A DNA stretch of 64,000 nt from Paractinoplanes pyxinae (GCF_026626335.1 NZ_JAPNTZ010000012.1:277625-341624), one strand, 5' to 3'. Counted from the stretch's first letter, positions 20,985 through 29,738 are shown. A program made the numbers and translations. The notes: generated by a model not told the origin, from the sequence alone.

Positions 20985-23624
20985 TTATTGCTGCTGCGGG
21001 TCGGTCGGGCGGTTCTCCGGATCGGTAGTCCCGGCAGCGGCTTCGGAGGGCGACGGCGCGAACGGCGGCGGGGTCGGGTACCCCGCAGAGGCGGGCTGGT
21101 GACCGCGATCGGCGGGGTAGCTGTAGGTCGGCTGGGTGCCGTCGCTGGCTTGGCCTCCGTGGTGCGGCTCAGCGCTGTCGGCTGGCTGGGTGCTGTCACC
21201 GGACTGGGCGCTCAGTTGGGAGCCGTCGCCGGGGTGAACGGCATAGGTGGGCTGGTCGCCGTTCGCGGTTGGGGGGCCGTAGCCCGGTTGTGCGCCATGA
21301 CCATGCGAGGGCTGGCTGCCGTGACCGGGCTGTGTTCCGTAGGCAGGCTGGCTGCCGTATCTGGCCTGATCTCCGTAACTCGCCTGGCTGCCGTAACCCG
21401 CTTGGCTGCCGTAACCCGGCTGGGCTCCGCCGCCCGGCTGAGGGGCATAGCCCGGTTGCCCGGCGTATCCGGGCTGGCCGCCATACCCCGGCTGAGTGCC
21501 GTATCCGGGTTGAGGGCCGTAGCCGGGCTGTGTTCCGTGCTCGGGCTGGCCGTAGGCAGGTTGTGCCCCGCCGCCGGGTTGAGGGGCATAGCCCTGCTGC
21601 CCGGCAGATCCCGGCTGACCGCCGTACCCGGGCTGGCCGCCGTACCCGGGCTGGCCGCCGTACCCGGGCTGAGTGCCGTACCCGGGCTGAGTGCCGTACC
21701 CGGGCTGAGTGCCGTACCCGGGCTGAGTGCCGTACCCGGGCTGAGTGCCGTACCCGGGCTGAGTGCCGTACCCGGGCTGAGTGCCGTATCCGGGCTGAGT
21801 GCCATACCCGGCCTGGCTGCCATATCCCGCCTGGCCGCCGTAAGCAGGTTGGGCCCCTTGTTCGGGCTGGCCGTAAGCGGGTTGTGTCCCGTAGCTGGAC
21901 TGGGAGGCGGAGCCCTGTTGCCCGCCATATCCGGGCTGGCCGCCATACCCAGGCTGGGGGCCGTATCTGGGCTGGGGGCCGTTCCCAGGCTGGGAGCCGT
22001 ATCCGGGCTGAGCGCTGTATCCGCCGGGGTGAGCGCCGTAGCCGGGCCAGGGGGCGTAGCCGGGCGGTGGGCCGTAAGCGCCGCTGGTCGGCTGGGGGCC
22101 GTAGGCCGGTTGCCCGGCATAGGGGTGAGCGGGTCCGGCGTACGCCAATTGCGGGACGCGGATCGGTAGCGGGACCACCGGCTCGGCCGGGGGTGGCACT
22201 GTGCGCGTCACGCCGTCCGGGAAGGCGATCTGGTAGTTGTGGCCGTCCCAGAAGGCTTGCGGCGCCTGGGGGTCCTTGGCTGTGAAGACCGATCGGTACT
22301 CGAGGATTTCGGTGAGTAGGCGCTGTTCCTCGGCCGCCGCGCGGTGCAGGTCTTGTGGCTTGCGGTCGAGGCCGCGGTTCATGCCGTCGCGTAGGAGGGC
22401 CAACTGCGTCGAGGCGAACTGGAAGCTCTTCATTGCCTTCTGGCCGGCGTCGCCCGCTACCCGGCGGGCCCACTGGCGGGCCGAGTAGCGCCGGCCCAGA
22501 CTGCCCAGCGCGGCCACCTCGGGCGGCGAGAACCAGCCGGTCGAGACGTAGAACGGCAGCACCCGTTCGGTGAGCCGGCCCTCCCAGGCGCGCAGCGCGA
22601 TGGCGAAGCCGACGACCGCGAAGAAGAACGGGACCATGAAGCCCAGATAGCCGTACAGCATGATCAGCGGTTGCGACAGGTTGACCGAGAGCGTCGGCAG
22701 CAGATTGAACGTGCCGTGCAGGATCATCGCCAGCAGCAGGCCGGCGATCGGCGCCAGCCAGCGCACCCGGCGGTCGCCGGAGCGGGCCGCGATGCCCAGG
22801 CCGATGCCGGTCATGGCCGAGAACAGCGGGTGGGCGAAGCCGGTGAACAGGATGCGCACGATGAAGATGGCGAACAGGTTCTGCAGGCCGGTGGCGGGAC
22901 CGTACTGCTCGACGCCCGCCTGGTAGCCGTGTTCGCCCAGGTAGAGCACGTTTTCCACCATGGCGAAGCCGAGCGCCGACATGCCGAGGTAGACGATGCC
23001 ATCGGTGATGCCGGACCATTCGGCGCGCCGCCGCCAGAACAGCAGGAGCGGGCCGGCCGCCTTCATCAGCTCTTCGATGAACGGCGCCACCAGCACCGCC
23101 ACCAGGGCGTCGGGCAGGCCGATCTTTTCGAACAGGATGGCCGAACCCGTGTTGACCAGCAGCGCCACGGCGGTGGCGATGGCCGCGCCCCAGGCGAAGC
23201 AGAAGGCCAGGTAGCGGATGGGCTCGGGCTCGTAGCGGTCGAGCCAGAGGAAGGCCGCCACCAGCAGCGGAACCGGCAGCACGGCGGCCGTCAGGCCGAT
23301 GACCAGGCCGGTGACGCCGATGTTGACGCCCAGGAACAGCAGCATGCCGATGGCGCCGGCCAGCAGGAACGAGACGACGCCGGCGATCGGCAGCCACCGC
23401 CGCCACCCGGTCCGGCGTGCCGCGACCGACAAGCCCGTACCCGGCATGACATCAGTGGCGACGCCCGCGGTCGGCTCAAAAGAAGGAGCGGCGGCCGCGG
23501 TCGGCTCCAGGGAGGAAGCAGAGGAGGGCGCGACGGCAGCAGTCGGCTCGCCCTGAGAAGACGCCGGAGAGGCCGGCGGGGAGGAAGGCGGAGGAGCTGA
23601 CTGGTCGGGCGGGACGTCGGCCAT
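20985..23624 (-). CDS. PrsW-family intramembrane metalloprotease with long GYGxQP repeat tail
   Basis: The 879-residue protein has three parts. An 80-residue Ala/Pro/Ser-rich N-terminus comes first. A polytopic core (about 80-345) carries the PrsW signatures: APFIEELMKAAGPLLLFW (EE), a conserved His and Glu pair in FAMVENVLYLGEHG, and the late His motif AMILHGTFNLLP. After a soluble stretch (345-480), about 385 residues form low-complexity repeats of GYG-x-QP, including eight successive GYGTQP units. PrsW proteases cleave membrane-bound anti-sigma factors in other bacteria; no such partner is next to this gene. Start ATG 23624. Confidence 0.87.
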   Translation of the reverse strand: MADVPPDQSAPPPSSPPASPASSQGEPTAAVAPSSASSLEPTAAAAPSFEPTAGVATDVMPGTGLSVAARRTGWRRWLPIAGVVSFLLAGAIGMLLFLGVNIGVTGLVIGLTAAVLPVPLLVAAFLWLDRYEPEPIRYLAFCFAWGAAIATAVALLVNTGSAILFEKIGLPDALVAVLVAPFIEELMKAAGPLLLFWRRRAEWSGITDGIVYLGMSALGFAMVENVLYLGEHGYQAGVEQYGPATGLQNLFAIFIVRILFTGFAHPLFSAMTGIGLGIAARSGDRRVRWLAPIAGLLLAMILHGTFNLLPTLSVNLSQPLIMLYGYLGFMVPFFFAVVGFAIALRAWEGRLTERVLPFYVSTGWFSPPEVAALGSLGRRYSARQWARRVAGDAGQKAMKSFQFASTQLALLRDGMNRGLDRKPQDLHRAAAEEQRLLTEILEYRSVFTAKDPQAPQAFWDGHNYQIAFPDGVTRTVPPPAEPVVPLPIRVPQLAYAGPAHPYAGQPAYGPQPTSGAYGPPPGYAPWPGYGAHPGGYSAQPGYGSQPGNGPQPRYGPQPGYGGQPGYGGQQGSASQSSYGTQPAYGQPEQGAQPAYGGQAGYGSQAGYGTQPGYGTQPGYGTQPGYGTQPGYGTQPGYGTQPGYGTQPGYGTQPGYGGQPGYGGQPGYGGQPGSAGQQGYAPQPGGGAQPAYGQPEHGTQPGYGPQPGYGTQPGYGGQPGYAGQPGYAPQPGGGAQPGYGSQAGYGSQASYGDQARYGSQPAYGTQPGHGSQPSHGHGAQPGYGPPTANGDQPTYAVHPGDGSQLSAQSGDSTQPADSAEPHHGGQASDGTQPTYSYPADRGHQPASAGYPTPPPFAPSPSEAAAGTTDPENRPTDPQQQ
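21620..21830. repeat. 18-base coding minisatellite (GYGTQP / GYGGQP units)
   Basis: On the plus strand the unit GCCGTACCCGGGCTGAGT occurs six times in succession without a change (21675-21782). One single-base variant follows and related GCCGTACCCGGGCTGGCC units precede it. Each unit encodes six residues of the PrsW tail. Near-identity at third codon positions points to recent expansion by slippage or unequal exchange. Confidence 0.95.
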
Positions 23625-23693
23625 GTGGCCAGCGTAGTCACCCGATAGGCGACAAGCCGCCCCGAGTCGCTTCCTGCATGATCAAGACAGGCG

Positions 23694-24032
23694 TCAGAGA
23701 TAGAGCCCGGTGCCATCCGGTTCGACCCTGACGGCGGCAACGGCGTGCACGTCCCGCTCGCGGAGCAGCACATACTCCCGCCCGTGCAGTTCGACCTCGG
23801 ACCGGTCGTCGGGATCGAAGAGAACCCGGTCGCCCACGACGATCGAGCGGACGTTGGGCCCGACACCCACCGCGGTGGCCCACGAGAGCCGCCGGCCCAT
23901 CGACGCCGTGGCCGGGATGACGATGCCGGCCGTGGAGCGCCGCTCGCCCTCGCCCCCGTCCTGACGGACGAGTACGCGGTCGTGCAGCATGCGGATCGGC
24001 AGTCCGCTCTCGGTCCGGGTGTCGGTGCTCAC
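23694..24032 (-). CDS. GroES-like co-chaperonin family protein (orphan)
   Basis: The 112-residue protein has a Cpn10 fold pattern: LPIRMLHDRVLVRQDG, a mobile-loop-like TAGIVIPATASMGRRLSWAT, then VGPNVRSIVVGDRVLFDP and a C-terminal REYVLLRERDVHAV. It is longer at the N-terminus than classical GroES and its mobile loop lacks the usual hydrophobic triplet in the standard position. It is not next to groEL, which is 13 kb away. GTG 24032 was chosen; ATG 23990 would start right at the domain. It is divergent from the AI-2E gene with a 69-base gap. Confidence 0.8.
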   Translation of the reverse strand: MSTDTRTESGLPIRMLHDRVLVRQDGGEGERRSTAGIVIPATASMGRRLSWATAVGVGPNVRSIVVGDRVLFDPDDRSEVELHGREYVLLRERDVHAVAAVRVEPDGTGLYL

Positions 24033-24101
24033 GACTGCTGACGGTACGCCGCTCGCCGTGGCAGCCACCGTGGGGGAGCGTGCAGCCACTAGGTTGTACC
24101 G

Positions 24102-25355
24102 GTGAGCCGGTTGCAGCGAGTCCGGGAGAATTTCAAGCGCGCCTATGAGTCGGGCCGCGATTCGGTGCGCCTGGCTCGCGAGGATTCGCACACCGAGCCG
24201 GACGCCGAGGTCGAATTCGCCCCGCCGCCGCCCGAGCCGGACGAGGTGCACCACTCGACCAGCAGCCGGGACGACGCCGAGGTGCCGCATTCGCTGCGCA
24301 TCGCCGCGGCCTGGGGCTGGCGGCTGATCGTGGTCGGCCTGGTCGGCTGGGCGTTGCTGCGGTTCGTCGGCATCATCAGCGTGGTCGTCATCCCGCTGGC
24401 GGTGTCGCTGCTGCTGTCGGCCCTGCTGGCGCCCGCGGTCGGCTGGCTGCGCCGGTTGCGCCTGCCGCCGTCGCTGGCCACGTTCTTCGTGTTGATCTGT
24501 GGCCTGGCCGCGGTGGCGGGAACGCTGACGCTGGTGATCACCCAGTTCGTGAACGGTCTGCCGCAGCTCACCGAGGGCGCCACGGCGGGCATCCGGACCA
24601 TTCAGGAGTGGGCCAAGACCGGGCCCCTGCACCTGTCGGACGACCAGGTCAACCAGGCCATCGACAACGCGCAGGACTGGATCAACTCGAACACCGCGTC
24701 GCTGACCTCGACCGGCATCGCCACCGCGGCCACCGTGTTCGAAGTGCTGACCGGCGCCGTCCTGGTGCTGTTCTCGACGTTCTTCTTCCTGCGGGACGGC
24801 CGCAAGATCTGGCGTTTCATCGTGCGGCTGTTCCCGGTGAACGCCCGGTGGTCGCTGGCCGACGCCGGGGACGCCTCGTGGGTCACGCTGGGCGCCTACG
24901 TGCGGGCCACCGTGCTGGTCGCCTTCATCGACGCCGTCGGTATCGGCATCGCCCTGGTGATCCTGGACATCCCGTTCCCGTTCCCGCTGGCCGCGCTGGT
25001 CTTCCTGGGCGCGTTCATCCCGATCGTGGGCGCGAGCATCTCGGGGGCGGTCGCCGTGCTGGTCGCGTTGGTCGACCAGGGCTGGGTGATCGCGCTGATC
25101 GTGCTGGGCGCGGTGATCCTGGTCCAGCAGGTCGAGGGGCACATCCTGCAGCCGCTGATCATGGGCCGGGCGGTGGCGATCCATCCGCTGGCCGTGATCG
25201 TCGGGATCGCCTCGGGAGTGGTGCTGGCCGGCATCATCGGCGCGTTGATCGCCGTGCCTCTGATCGCCGTGCTCAACACGGGCGTACGCCGTCTCGCGCG
25301 CCGCAGACCAGAAGTGCCGCCGTCCGCCGTGGTGGTGGCGGGCGGCGGCACTTAA
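24102..25355 (+). CDS. AI-2E family transporter (DUF20 permease)
   Basis: The 417-residue membrane protein begins at GTG 24102. A charged cytoplasmic N-terminus of about 70 residues is followed by paired helices (VVVIPLAVSLLLSALLAPAV), a soluble loop, and the conserved later core FLGAFIPIVGASISGAVAVL and QQVEGHILQPLIMG. These are hallmarks of the family named after the autoinducer-2 exporter TqsA; the real substrate in actinobacteria is generally unknown. The gene ends seven bases before the convergent DUF1416 gene. Confidence 0.9.
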   Translation: MSRLQRVRENFKRAYESGRDSVRLAREDSHTEPDAEVEFAPPPPEPDEVHHSTSSRDDAEVPHSLRIAAAWGWRLIVVGLVGWALLRFVGIISVVVIPLAVSLLLSALLAPAVGWLRRLRLPPSLATFFVLICGLAAVAGTLTLVITQFVNGLPQLTEGATAGIRTIQEWAKTGPLHLSDDQVNQAIDNAQDWINSNTASLTSTGIATAATVFEVLTGAVLVLFSTFFFLRDGRKIWRFIVRLFPVNARWSLADAGDASWVTLGAYVRATVLVAFIDAVGIGIALVILDIPFPFPLAALVFLGAFIPIVGASISGAVAVLVALVDQGWVIALIVLGAVILVQQVEGHILQPLIMGRAVAIHPLAVIVGIASGVVLAGIIGALIAVPLIAVLNTGVRRLARRRPEVPPSAVVVAGGGT

Positions 25356-25362
25356 AAAACAA

Positions 25363-25692
25363 CTAAGCGGGGCTGACGCTGAGGCCGACCTCGTTGACGC
25401 CGACCGTGGCGTCCACGACGACCTCGCCGTTACCGCTGCGCGAAAGGGCGCGCAGCGTCCACGAGCCGGGCGCCGCGAAGAAGCGGAAGACGCCCTCGGG
25501 CGACGAGACCACCTCGGCGGTGAACTCGCCGGTCGAGTCGAGCAGACGCACGTACGCGCCACCGACGGGTTCGCCGTCGGCGTTCTGCACGATGCCGGTG
25601 AGCACCGTCTCGCGGTTCAGGTCCACGTGGGCGGGCACGGGCGCCGACTGGTCGGGCGCCGCGCAGCCGGCCGCGACATTGGGAGAAGTCAT
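25363..25692 (-). CDS. DUF1416 protein of the rhodanese operon
   Basis: The 109-residue protein matches the actinobacterial DUF1416 family, which is normally encoded right after the thiosulfate sulfurtransferase. It has a cysteine near the N-terminus (NVAAGCAAPDQ) and a single beta-sandwich, carboxypeptidase-regulatory-like domain (LTGIVQNADGEPVGGAYVRL, then FRFFAAPGSWTLRAL). The function is unknown. Start ATG 25692 is two bases after the sseA stop, so the two are co-transcribed. Confidence 0.85.
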   Translation of the reverse strand: MTSPNVAAGCAAPDQSAPVPAHVDLNRETVLTGIVQNADGEPVGGAYVRLLDSTGEFTAEVVSSPEGVFRFFAAPGSWTLRALSRSGNGEVVVDATVGVNEVGLSVSPA

Positions 25693-25694
25693 GG

Positions 25695-26543
25695 TCACGC
25701 CTTCCCGGGCTCGTCGCCGAGGGCGATCGGCACGCCGATGAGCGAGCCGTACTCGGTCCACGAGCCGTCGTAGTTCTTGACGTTCTGCTGGCCCAGCAGC
25801 TCCTTGAGCACGAACCAGGTGTGCGAGGAGCGCTCGCCGATGCGGCAGTAGGCGATGGTGTCCTTGCTGCCGTCGAGGCCGGCGTCGCCATAGATCTTGG
25901 CCAGCTCGTCGTCGGACTTGAAGGTGCCGTCCTCGTTGGCCGCCTTGCTCCACGGCACGCTGATCGCGGTCGGGATGTGGCCGCCGCGCTGCGACTGCTC
26001 CTGCGGCAGGTGGGCCGGGGCGAGCAGGCGACCGGCGAACTCGTCGGGGCTGCGCACGTCGACCAGGTTCTTGACGCCGATGGCCTCGACGACCTCGTCG
26101 CGGAAGGCGCGGATCGACAGGTCGGGCGCCTGGGCCGAGTAGCTGGTCTTCTCGCGGACCGGCACGTCCTTGGTGTACGGGCGGGCGTCGAGCTCCCACT
26201 TCTTGCGGCCACCGTCGAGCAGCTTGACCTGGTCGTGGCCGTACAGCTTGAAGTACCAGTACGCGTACGCGGCGAACCAGTTGTTGTTGCCGCCGTACAG
26301 AATCACCGTGTCGTCGTTGGAGATGCCGCGCTCGGACAGCAGGGCGCCGAACTGCTCCTGGTTGACGAAGTCGCGCCGGACCGGGTCCTGCAGGTCCTTC
26401 TTCCAGTCGATCTTGATGGCGCCGGGGATGTGTCCGCCGTCGTAGGCGGTGGTGTCCTCGTCGACCTCGACGAAGACCAGGCCCGGGGTGTCGAGGTTCT
26501 GCTCGGCCCAGTCGGCCGAGACGAGTGCGGTGTCGCGACTCAT
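25695..26543 (-). CDS. sseA: Thiosulfate sulfurtransferase (rhodanese)
   Basis: The 282-residue two-domain rhodanese transfers sulfane sulfur from thiosulfate to thiophilic acceptors. The N-terminal half has the inactive rhodanese fold (HIPGAIKIDWKKDLQDP). The C-terminal half has the active-site loop with Cys233 in AYCRIGERSSHTW, the form found in mycobacterial CysA2/SseC-type enzymes. It is followed by DUF1416 and preceded by a cysteine-rich leader peptide about 180 bases upstream, so expression probably answers to cysteine supply. Confidence 0.95.
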   Translation of the reverse strand: MSRDTALVSADWAEQNLDTPGLVFVEVDEDTTAYDGGHIPGAIKIDWKKDLQDPVRRDFVNQEQFGALLSERGISNDDTVILYGGNNNWFAAYAYWYFKLYGHDQVKLLDGGRKKWELDARPYTKDVPVREKTSYSAQAPDLSIRAFRDEVVEAIGVKNLVDVRSPDEFAGRLLAPAHLPQEQSQRGGHIPTAISVPWSKAANEDGTFKSDDELAKIYGDAGLDGSKDTIAYCRIGERSSHTWFVLKELLGQQNVKNYDGSWTEYGSLIGVPIALGDEPGKA

Positions 26544-26719
26544 CAGGTCACTCCCTTGTCAGGTGAGAGATAGGGGTGAGTCAGCGCACGGAGTTTGGTG
26601 TCGCACCGCGCGCGGGACCCAGTGGAGATGGAATGGATCTCGAGCTGTCGTGCGACGGCGCCACGAATCCGGCTGCGTTGCCGGCGGGGAGAGAGCTAGA
26701 AGGTGCTCAGCACACGTGG

Positions 26720-26737
26720 CCCCGTCAGATGACGGGG
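26720..26737 (-). promoter_or_regulatory. Hairpin at the end of the leader peptide (possible attenuator)
   Basis: The inverted repeat CCCCGTC, AGAT, GACGGGG (7-base stem, 4-base loop) spans the stop codon of the leader peptide. No T-run follows in the direction of sseA, so intrinsic termination is not assured. Ribosome position on the cysteine codons could affect whether this hairpin forms. Confidence 0.5.
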
Positions 26738-26802
26738 CGACACAGGCAGGCGGCCATGCGGCACAGGTCGACCGCACGCCTCTTGGTGAGCAACAGGCTC
26801 AT
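26725..26802 (-). CDS. Cysteine-rich leader peptide upstream of the rhodanese operon
   Basis: A 25-codon frame reads MSLLLTKRRAVDL, then CRMAACLCRPVI and stop. Three cysteine codons fall within eight positions (14, 19, 21). The pattern basic-RRAVDLCR-x-A-x-CLCRP matches short leader peptides I know from other actinobacteria in front of sulfur-metabolism genes. In mycobacteria, cysteine-rich short frames upstream of sulfur genes act as cysteine-responsive attenuators. Its product probably has no role of its own; translation does the sensing. ATG 26802 has only a weak TAGGGT-like site upstream. Confidence 0.8.
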   Translation of the reverse strand: MSLLLTKRRAVDLCRMAACLCRPVI

Positions 26803-26873
26803 GAGAACGGACCCTACCAGCGCTTCACGTGCTGGTAACAGAGTCCGACCACGATCCGGGAAGGAGGCCGAGC

Positions 26874-27668
26874 TCACAGACCGCCCGCGTTGAGTGACAC
26901 GTTGTCGGCGCCGGCGGTGAACCGGAGGCCGTCGGGCGTGGGTTCGACCTTCTGCACGGCGAGCTTCAGCGGCAGCTCCGGCACCCGCAGATCGACCGAG
27001 AGCTTCTGTACGTAACTGTTGATCAGATTGCGGATCAGCGGCACGTTGGGCAGGTTCGCCGCCGTGACGTCGGAGAAGCGCACCTGCACCACGCCCTCCT
27101 TGACGGTCACCTCGGCCGTGCCGGAAACGTCGAAGGTCTGACCCAGAGCCTGTACGGGCGCGCTGCCCACGAGTTTGCCGTCGCGCTCGGCCAGCTTGAG
27201 CCCGGGCTGGCCGATCAGCTCGGCCAGCTGCGGATAGTCGATCACGCCGGTGCCGGTCACCGTCTTCGCCACGATGTCGCCGTTGCCGCTGCGGATGGTG
27301 TCGAGCGGCGCGTTGACGTTGTCGGCGTTCACGTCCAGGTTGCCCACCCGGACGGTCCGGTTGTTGCCGGCCGGGCCCGAGAGGTTGGCCAGCTTGATCC
27401 GGATGCGCTCGTAGTTCCCGTCGAGCACCTGGGTCAGGAAGGGCACGCCCTCGATCGTCACGTCCGGCTTCTCGCTGGTCGCCTTCTGATCGGCGATCTG
27501 CTCACTGACCCGGTCGCCGATCATGCGCTCGGCGTAGCCGGCGGCGAACCGGTCGAGCGCCACCAGGACACCGGCCAGCAGGATCAGCAGCACGATCAGG
27601 GTGATGAGCAGGCGGCGTCCCCACCGCTTCTTGCGCGGGCGCTCAGTGCCGTAGACCTCGCCGCTCAC
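26874..27668 (-). CDS. DUF2993 (LmeA-like) membrane-anchored protein
   Basis: The 264-residue protein has a basic N-terminus, one membrane segment (LLITLIVLLILLAGVLVAL) and an extracytoplasmic DUF2993 domain containing VTIEGVPFLTQVLDGNYERI, the family hallmark. A mycobacterial relative, LmeA, takes part in lipomannan elongation, so an envelope role is possible. GTG 27668 is chosen over ATG 27719 because GGAAGGA lies six bases upstream of it. Confidence 0.87.
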   Translation of the reverse strand: MSGEVYGTERPRKKRWGRRLLITLIVLLILLAGVLVALDRFAAGYAERMIGDRVSEQIADQKATSEKPDVTIEGVPFLTQVLDGNYERIRIKLANLSGPAGNNRTVRVGNLDVNADNVNAPLDTIRSGNGDIVAKTVTGTGVIDYPQLAELIGQPGLKLAERDGKLVGSAPVQALGQTFDVSGTAEVTVKEGVVQVRFSDVTAANLPNVPLIRNLINSYVQKLSVDLRVPELPLKLAVQKVEPTPDGLRFTAGADNVSLNAGGL

Positions 27669-27746
27669 CGACCGTCCTTCCGCCGAACTGCCGAGCCGAA
27701 ACTGCCGAGAACCGTACATGCCCCTATCGAGGGCCCGGCGAAACTG

Positions 27747-28736
27747 CTAAGCGAGGAACCAATGGCTCAGGGCGTACGTGACCGGGGCGAGCAGAGCGAA
27801 AGCGCCCAGCGGCCCCTGCATGTGCCGGGCCACCCAGAAGGTCGGCGCGTCACCGGCCAGCCGGCGGTCGGCCTGCCCGAAGTTGACCGCCAGGTCGACC
27901 AGGTGCGCCACCAGCACCGCGATCAGGCCCAGCACGGCGCCCTTGGCCGGCGTGAACGGCAGCACCAGCCGGCTGCCCAGCGCGGCCGCGGCCAGCGTGC
28001 CGAGCATCGCCCCGAGCACGATCCCGGCGGCGCCGCGGGGCACCTGGGCGGCCAGGCGGGGCTTGGGGAAGACCGCGTCGGTGCCGCGGGCGACCAGCAG
28101 AGCCACCCCGGCGGCGACGGCGCACACGGTCAGAGCCTGCGTGCCCACCTCCTGCCGGGTCAGGATGATCGGGATCGCGTACGCGACGACGCCCGCCACG
28201 ATCACCAGCGTGGTCCGCCACGAGTCGGTCACGCGCTTGCGGTCCTCGGCCCGGATGAGCTGGCCGAGCACCGCCGCGACGAAGCCGCCCAGGGTCACCC
28301 AGACCATCGGCAGGAAGGCGGCCCGCGTACTGGTGACGGCGATGTAGTCGGCCACCAGGGCGACCACCACGCAGACCCCGGCCGTGATGGCCGCGGCCGG
28401 CGGGGCCAGCGCCATCACCCAGGCCAGCAGGGCCAGCAGCTGAACCCCGAACAGCACGATGGCGTACGGCATTCGCGAGTCGGGCGCCGAGGTCAGGGCG
28501 CCCAGCACGAGGCCGGCCGCGAGCAGCCCGGCGAACCCGGCGATGGCCAGCGACAGCTCGCGGCGGACGGGAACGACCTCGACCTCGCCGAACTCGTCGT
28601 CCTCGCCCTCGTCGGGTTCGTTCTGGCTGACGACGTCGGGTTCGGGCTCCTCCCGGAAGCCGGCGGACGGGCGCTTGCCGCCGCCCCGCGCGATCTCGCG
28701 TGAGGCGTCGGCGTCCCAGGACTCGTCCTGCGGCAT
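27747..28736 (-). CDS. Polytopic membrane protein of unknown function
   Basis: The 329-residue product has an acidic N-terminal cytoplasmic tail of about 75 residues (EPDEGEDDEFGEVEVV) and about nine hydrophobic segments. It ends in a short hydrophobic helix (TYALSHWFLA). The overall shape recalls CdsA-like membrane proteins, but the CDP-alcohol signature is absent, so I give no enzyme name. ATG 28736 was chosen; GTG 28748 is four codons upstream. It is divergent from glnR, with about 270 bases between them in which I see no clear operator. Confidence 0.65.
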   Translation of the reverse strand: MPQDESWDADASREIARGGGKRPSAGFREEPEPDVVSQNEPDEGEDDEFGEVEVVPVRRELSLAIAGFAGLLAAGLVLGALTSAPDSRMPYAIVLFGVQLLALLAWVMALAPPAAAITAGVCVVVALVADYIAVTSTRAAFLPMVWVTLGGFVAAVLGQLIRAEDRKRVTDSWRTTLVIVAGVVAYAIPIILTRQEVGTQALTVCAVAAGVALLVARGTDAVFPKPRLAAQVPRGAAGIVLGAMLGTLAAAALGSRLVLPFTPAKGAVLGLIAVLVAHLVDLAVNFGQADRRLAGDAPTFWVARHMQGPLGAFALLAPVTYALSHWFLA

Positions 28737-29005
28737 GGTGGGGAACACGCAAGCGATCGTGCCAGAACGAACGCGAAGGCCCAATTCGGCCGGCTGTGTA
28801 AAACCCCTGTTACGAAACTGCCGAACGTCGCTCTTTAGAGCGTTCACTACATCACTCAGACAAACGATCGAGGCGTTCCCGGTGATGCATCGGTTAAGGT
28901 AAGCCCAGCCCACCCGTCGGTGACGCCGGGAACTGTCCGCCGATGACGGAACCGAAAAGTAACGCCATCGAGTCACCCGAGCGGCCTCGCGCCGCAAGGA
29001 CGGAG

Positions 29006-29728
29006 GTGAGTGTGGAAATCCTTCTGTTGGTGACGGCACGCGACGGTGAGCCGTCGGCTGTGCTGCCCGCGCTGGATCTGCTTCCCCACTCCGTACGCAC
29101 CGCCCCCCGCGACGTCCGCACCCTGGTCTCCGGGCCCAGCCCCGACGCCGTGCTGGTCGACGCCCGCTCCGAGCTCTCCGAGGCCCGCGCCACGTGCCGC
29201 ATGCTGCACGCGACCGGCATCGGCGTCCCGCTCATGGCCGTCGTCACCGAGGCCGGCCTGATCGCGCTCAACGCCGACTGGGGTGTCGACGACGTCATCC
29301 TGGCCGCCGCCGGCCCGGCCGAGGTCGAGGCCCGGCTGCGTCTGGCCGTGGGCCGCCTGAGCAACGCGACCGCGGGCGCCGGCGGCTCGATCCGCGCGGG
29401 CGAGCTCAACATCGACCCCGACACGTACGCGGCGAAGCTCAAGGGCCGTCCGCTCGACCTCACGTACAAGGAGTTCGAGCTGCTCAAGTTCCTCGCCCAG
29501 CACCCGGGCCGGGTCTTCACCCGCGACCAGCTGCTGCGTGAGGTCTGGGGCTACGACTACTTCGGCGGCACCCGCACGGTCGACGTGCACGTCCGTCGCC
29601 TGCGGGCCAAGCTGGGCTCCGAGTACGAGTCGATGATCGGCACCGTGCGCCAGGTGGGCTACAAGTTCGTGGTGCCGCCGTCCGGCCGCCAGCTGCCCGA
29701 CAACGCGCCGGTCTCGCTTCCGGTCTAG
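29006..29728 (+). CDS. glnR: GlnR-type nitrogen regulator (OmpR family)
   Basis: The 240-residue DNA-binding protein has an atypical receiver domain (LPALDLLPHSVR, VLVDARSELSEAR, NADWGVDDVILAAAGPAEVE) and a winged-helix domain (KGRPLDLTYKEFELLKFL, HPGRVFTRDQLLREVWGYDY, TVDVHVRRLRAKLG). This is strikingly like Streptomyces GlnR, the global activator and repressor of nitrogen genes, including the WGVDDV and AGPAEVEARLRLA stretches. GlnR is an orphan regulator that works without a typical phosphorylation pocket. GTG 29006 was chosen with AGGA upstream; ATG 28943 would add 21 residues and GTG 29012 is also possible. Confidence 0.85.
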   Translation: MSVEILLLVTARDGEPSAVLPALDLLPHSVRTAPRDVRTLVSGPSPDAVLVDARSELSEARATCRMLHATGIGVPLMAVVTEAGLIALNADWGVDDVILAAAGPAEVEARLRLAVGRLSNATAGAGGSIRAGELNIDPDTYAAKLKGRPLDLTYKEFELLKFLAQHPGRVFTRDQLLREVWGYDYFGGTRTVDVHVRRLRAKLGSEYESMIGTVRQVGYKFVVPPSGRQLPDNAPVSLPV

Positions 29729-29738
29729 TGTCGAGGGC

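Noticed and set aside
21620..21830. CRISPR-like regular repeats
   Set aside because: The units are 18 bases, directly adjacent with no spacers, and encode a protein repeat.
20946..22285. Long plus-strand frames full of GLSAVP or RAECRT repeats
   Set aside because: They are antisense readings of the PrsW tail's 18-base repeat, which is in frame on both strands; there is no start signal or family.
28737..29005. GlnR operator in front of glnR
   Set aside because: GTTACGAAAC near 28810 looks like the half sites but lacks the six-base spacer of the known GTnAC-n6-GAAAC box.
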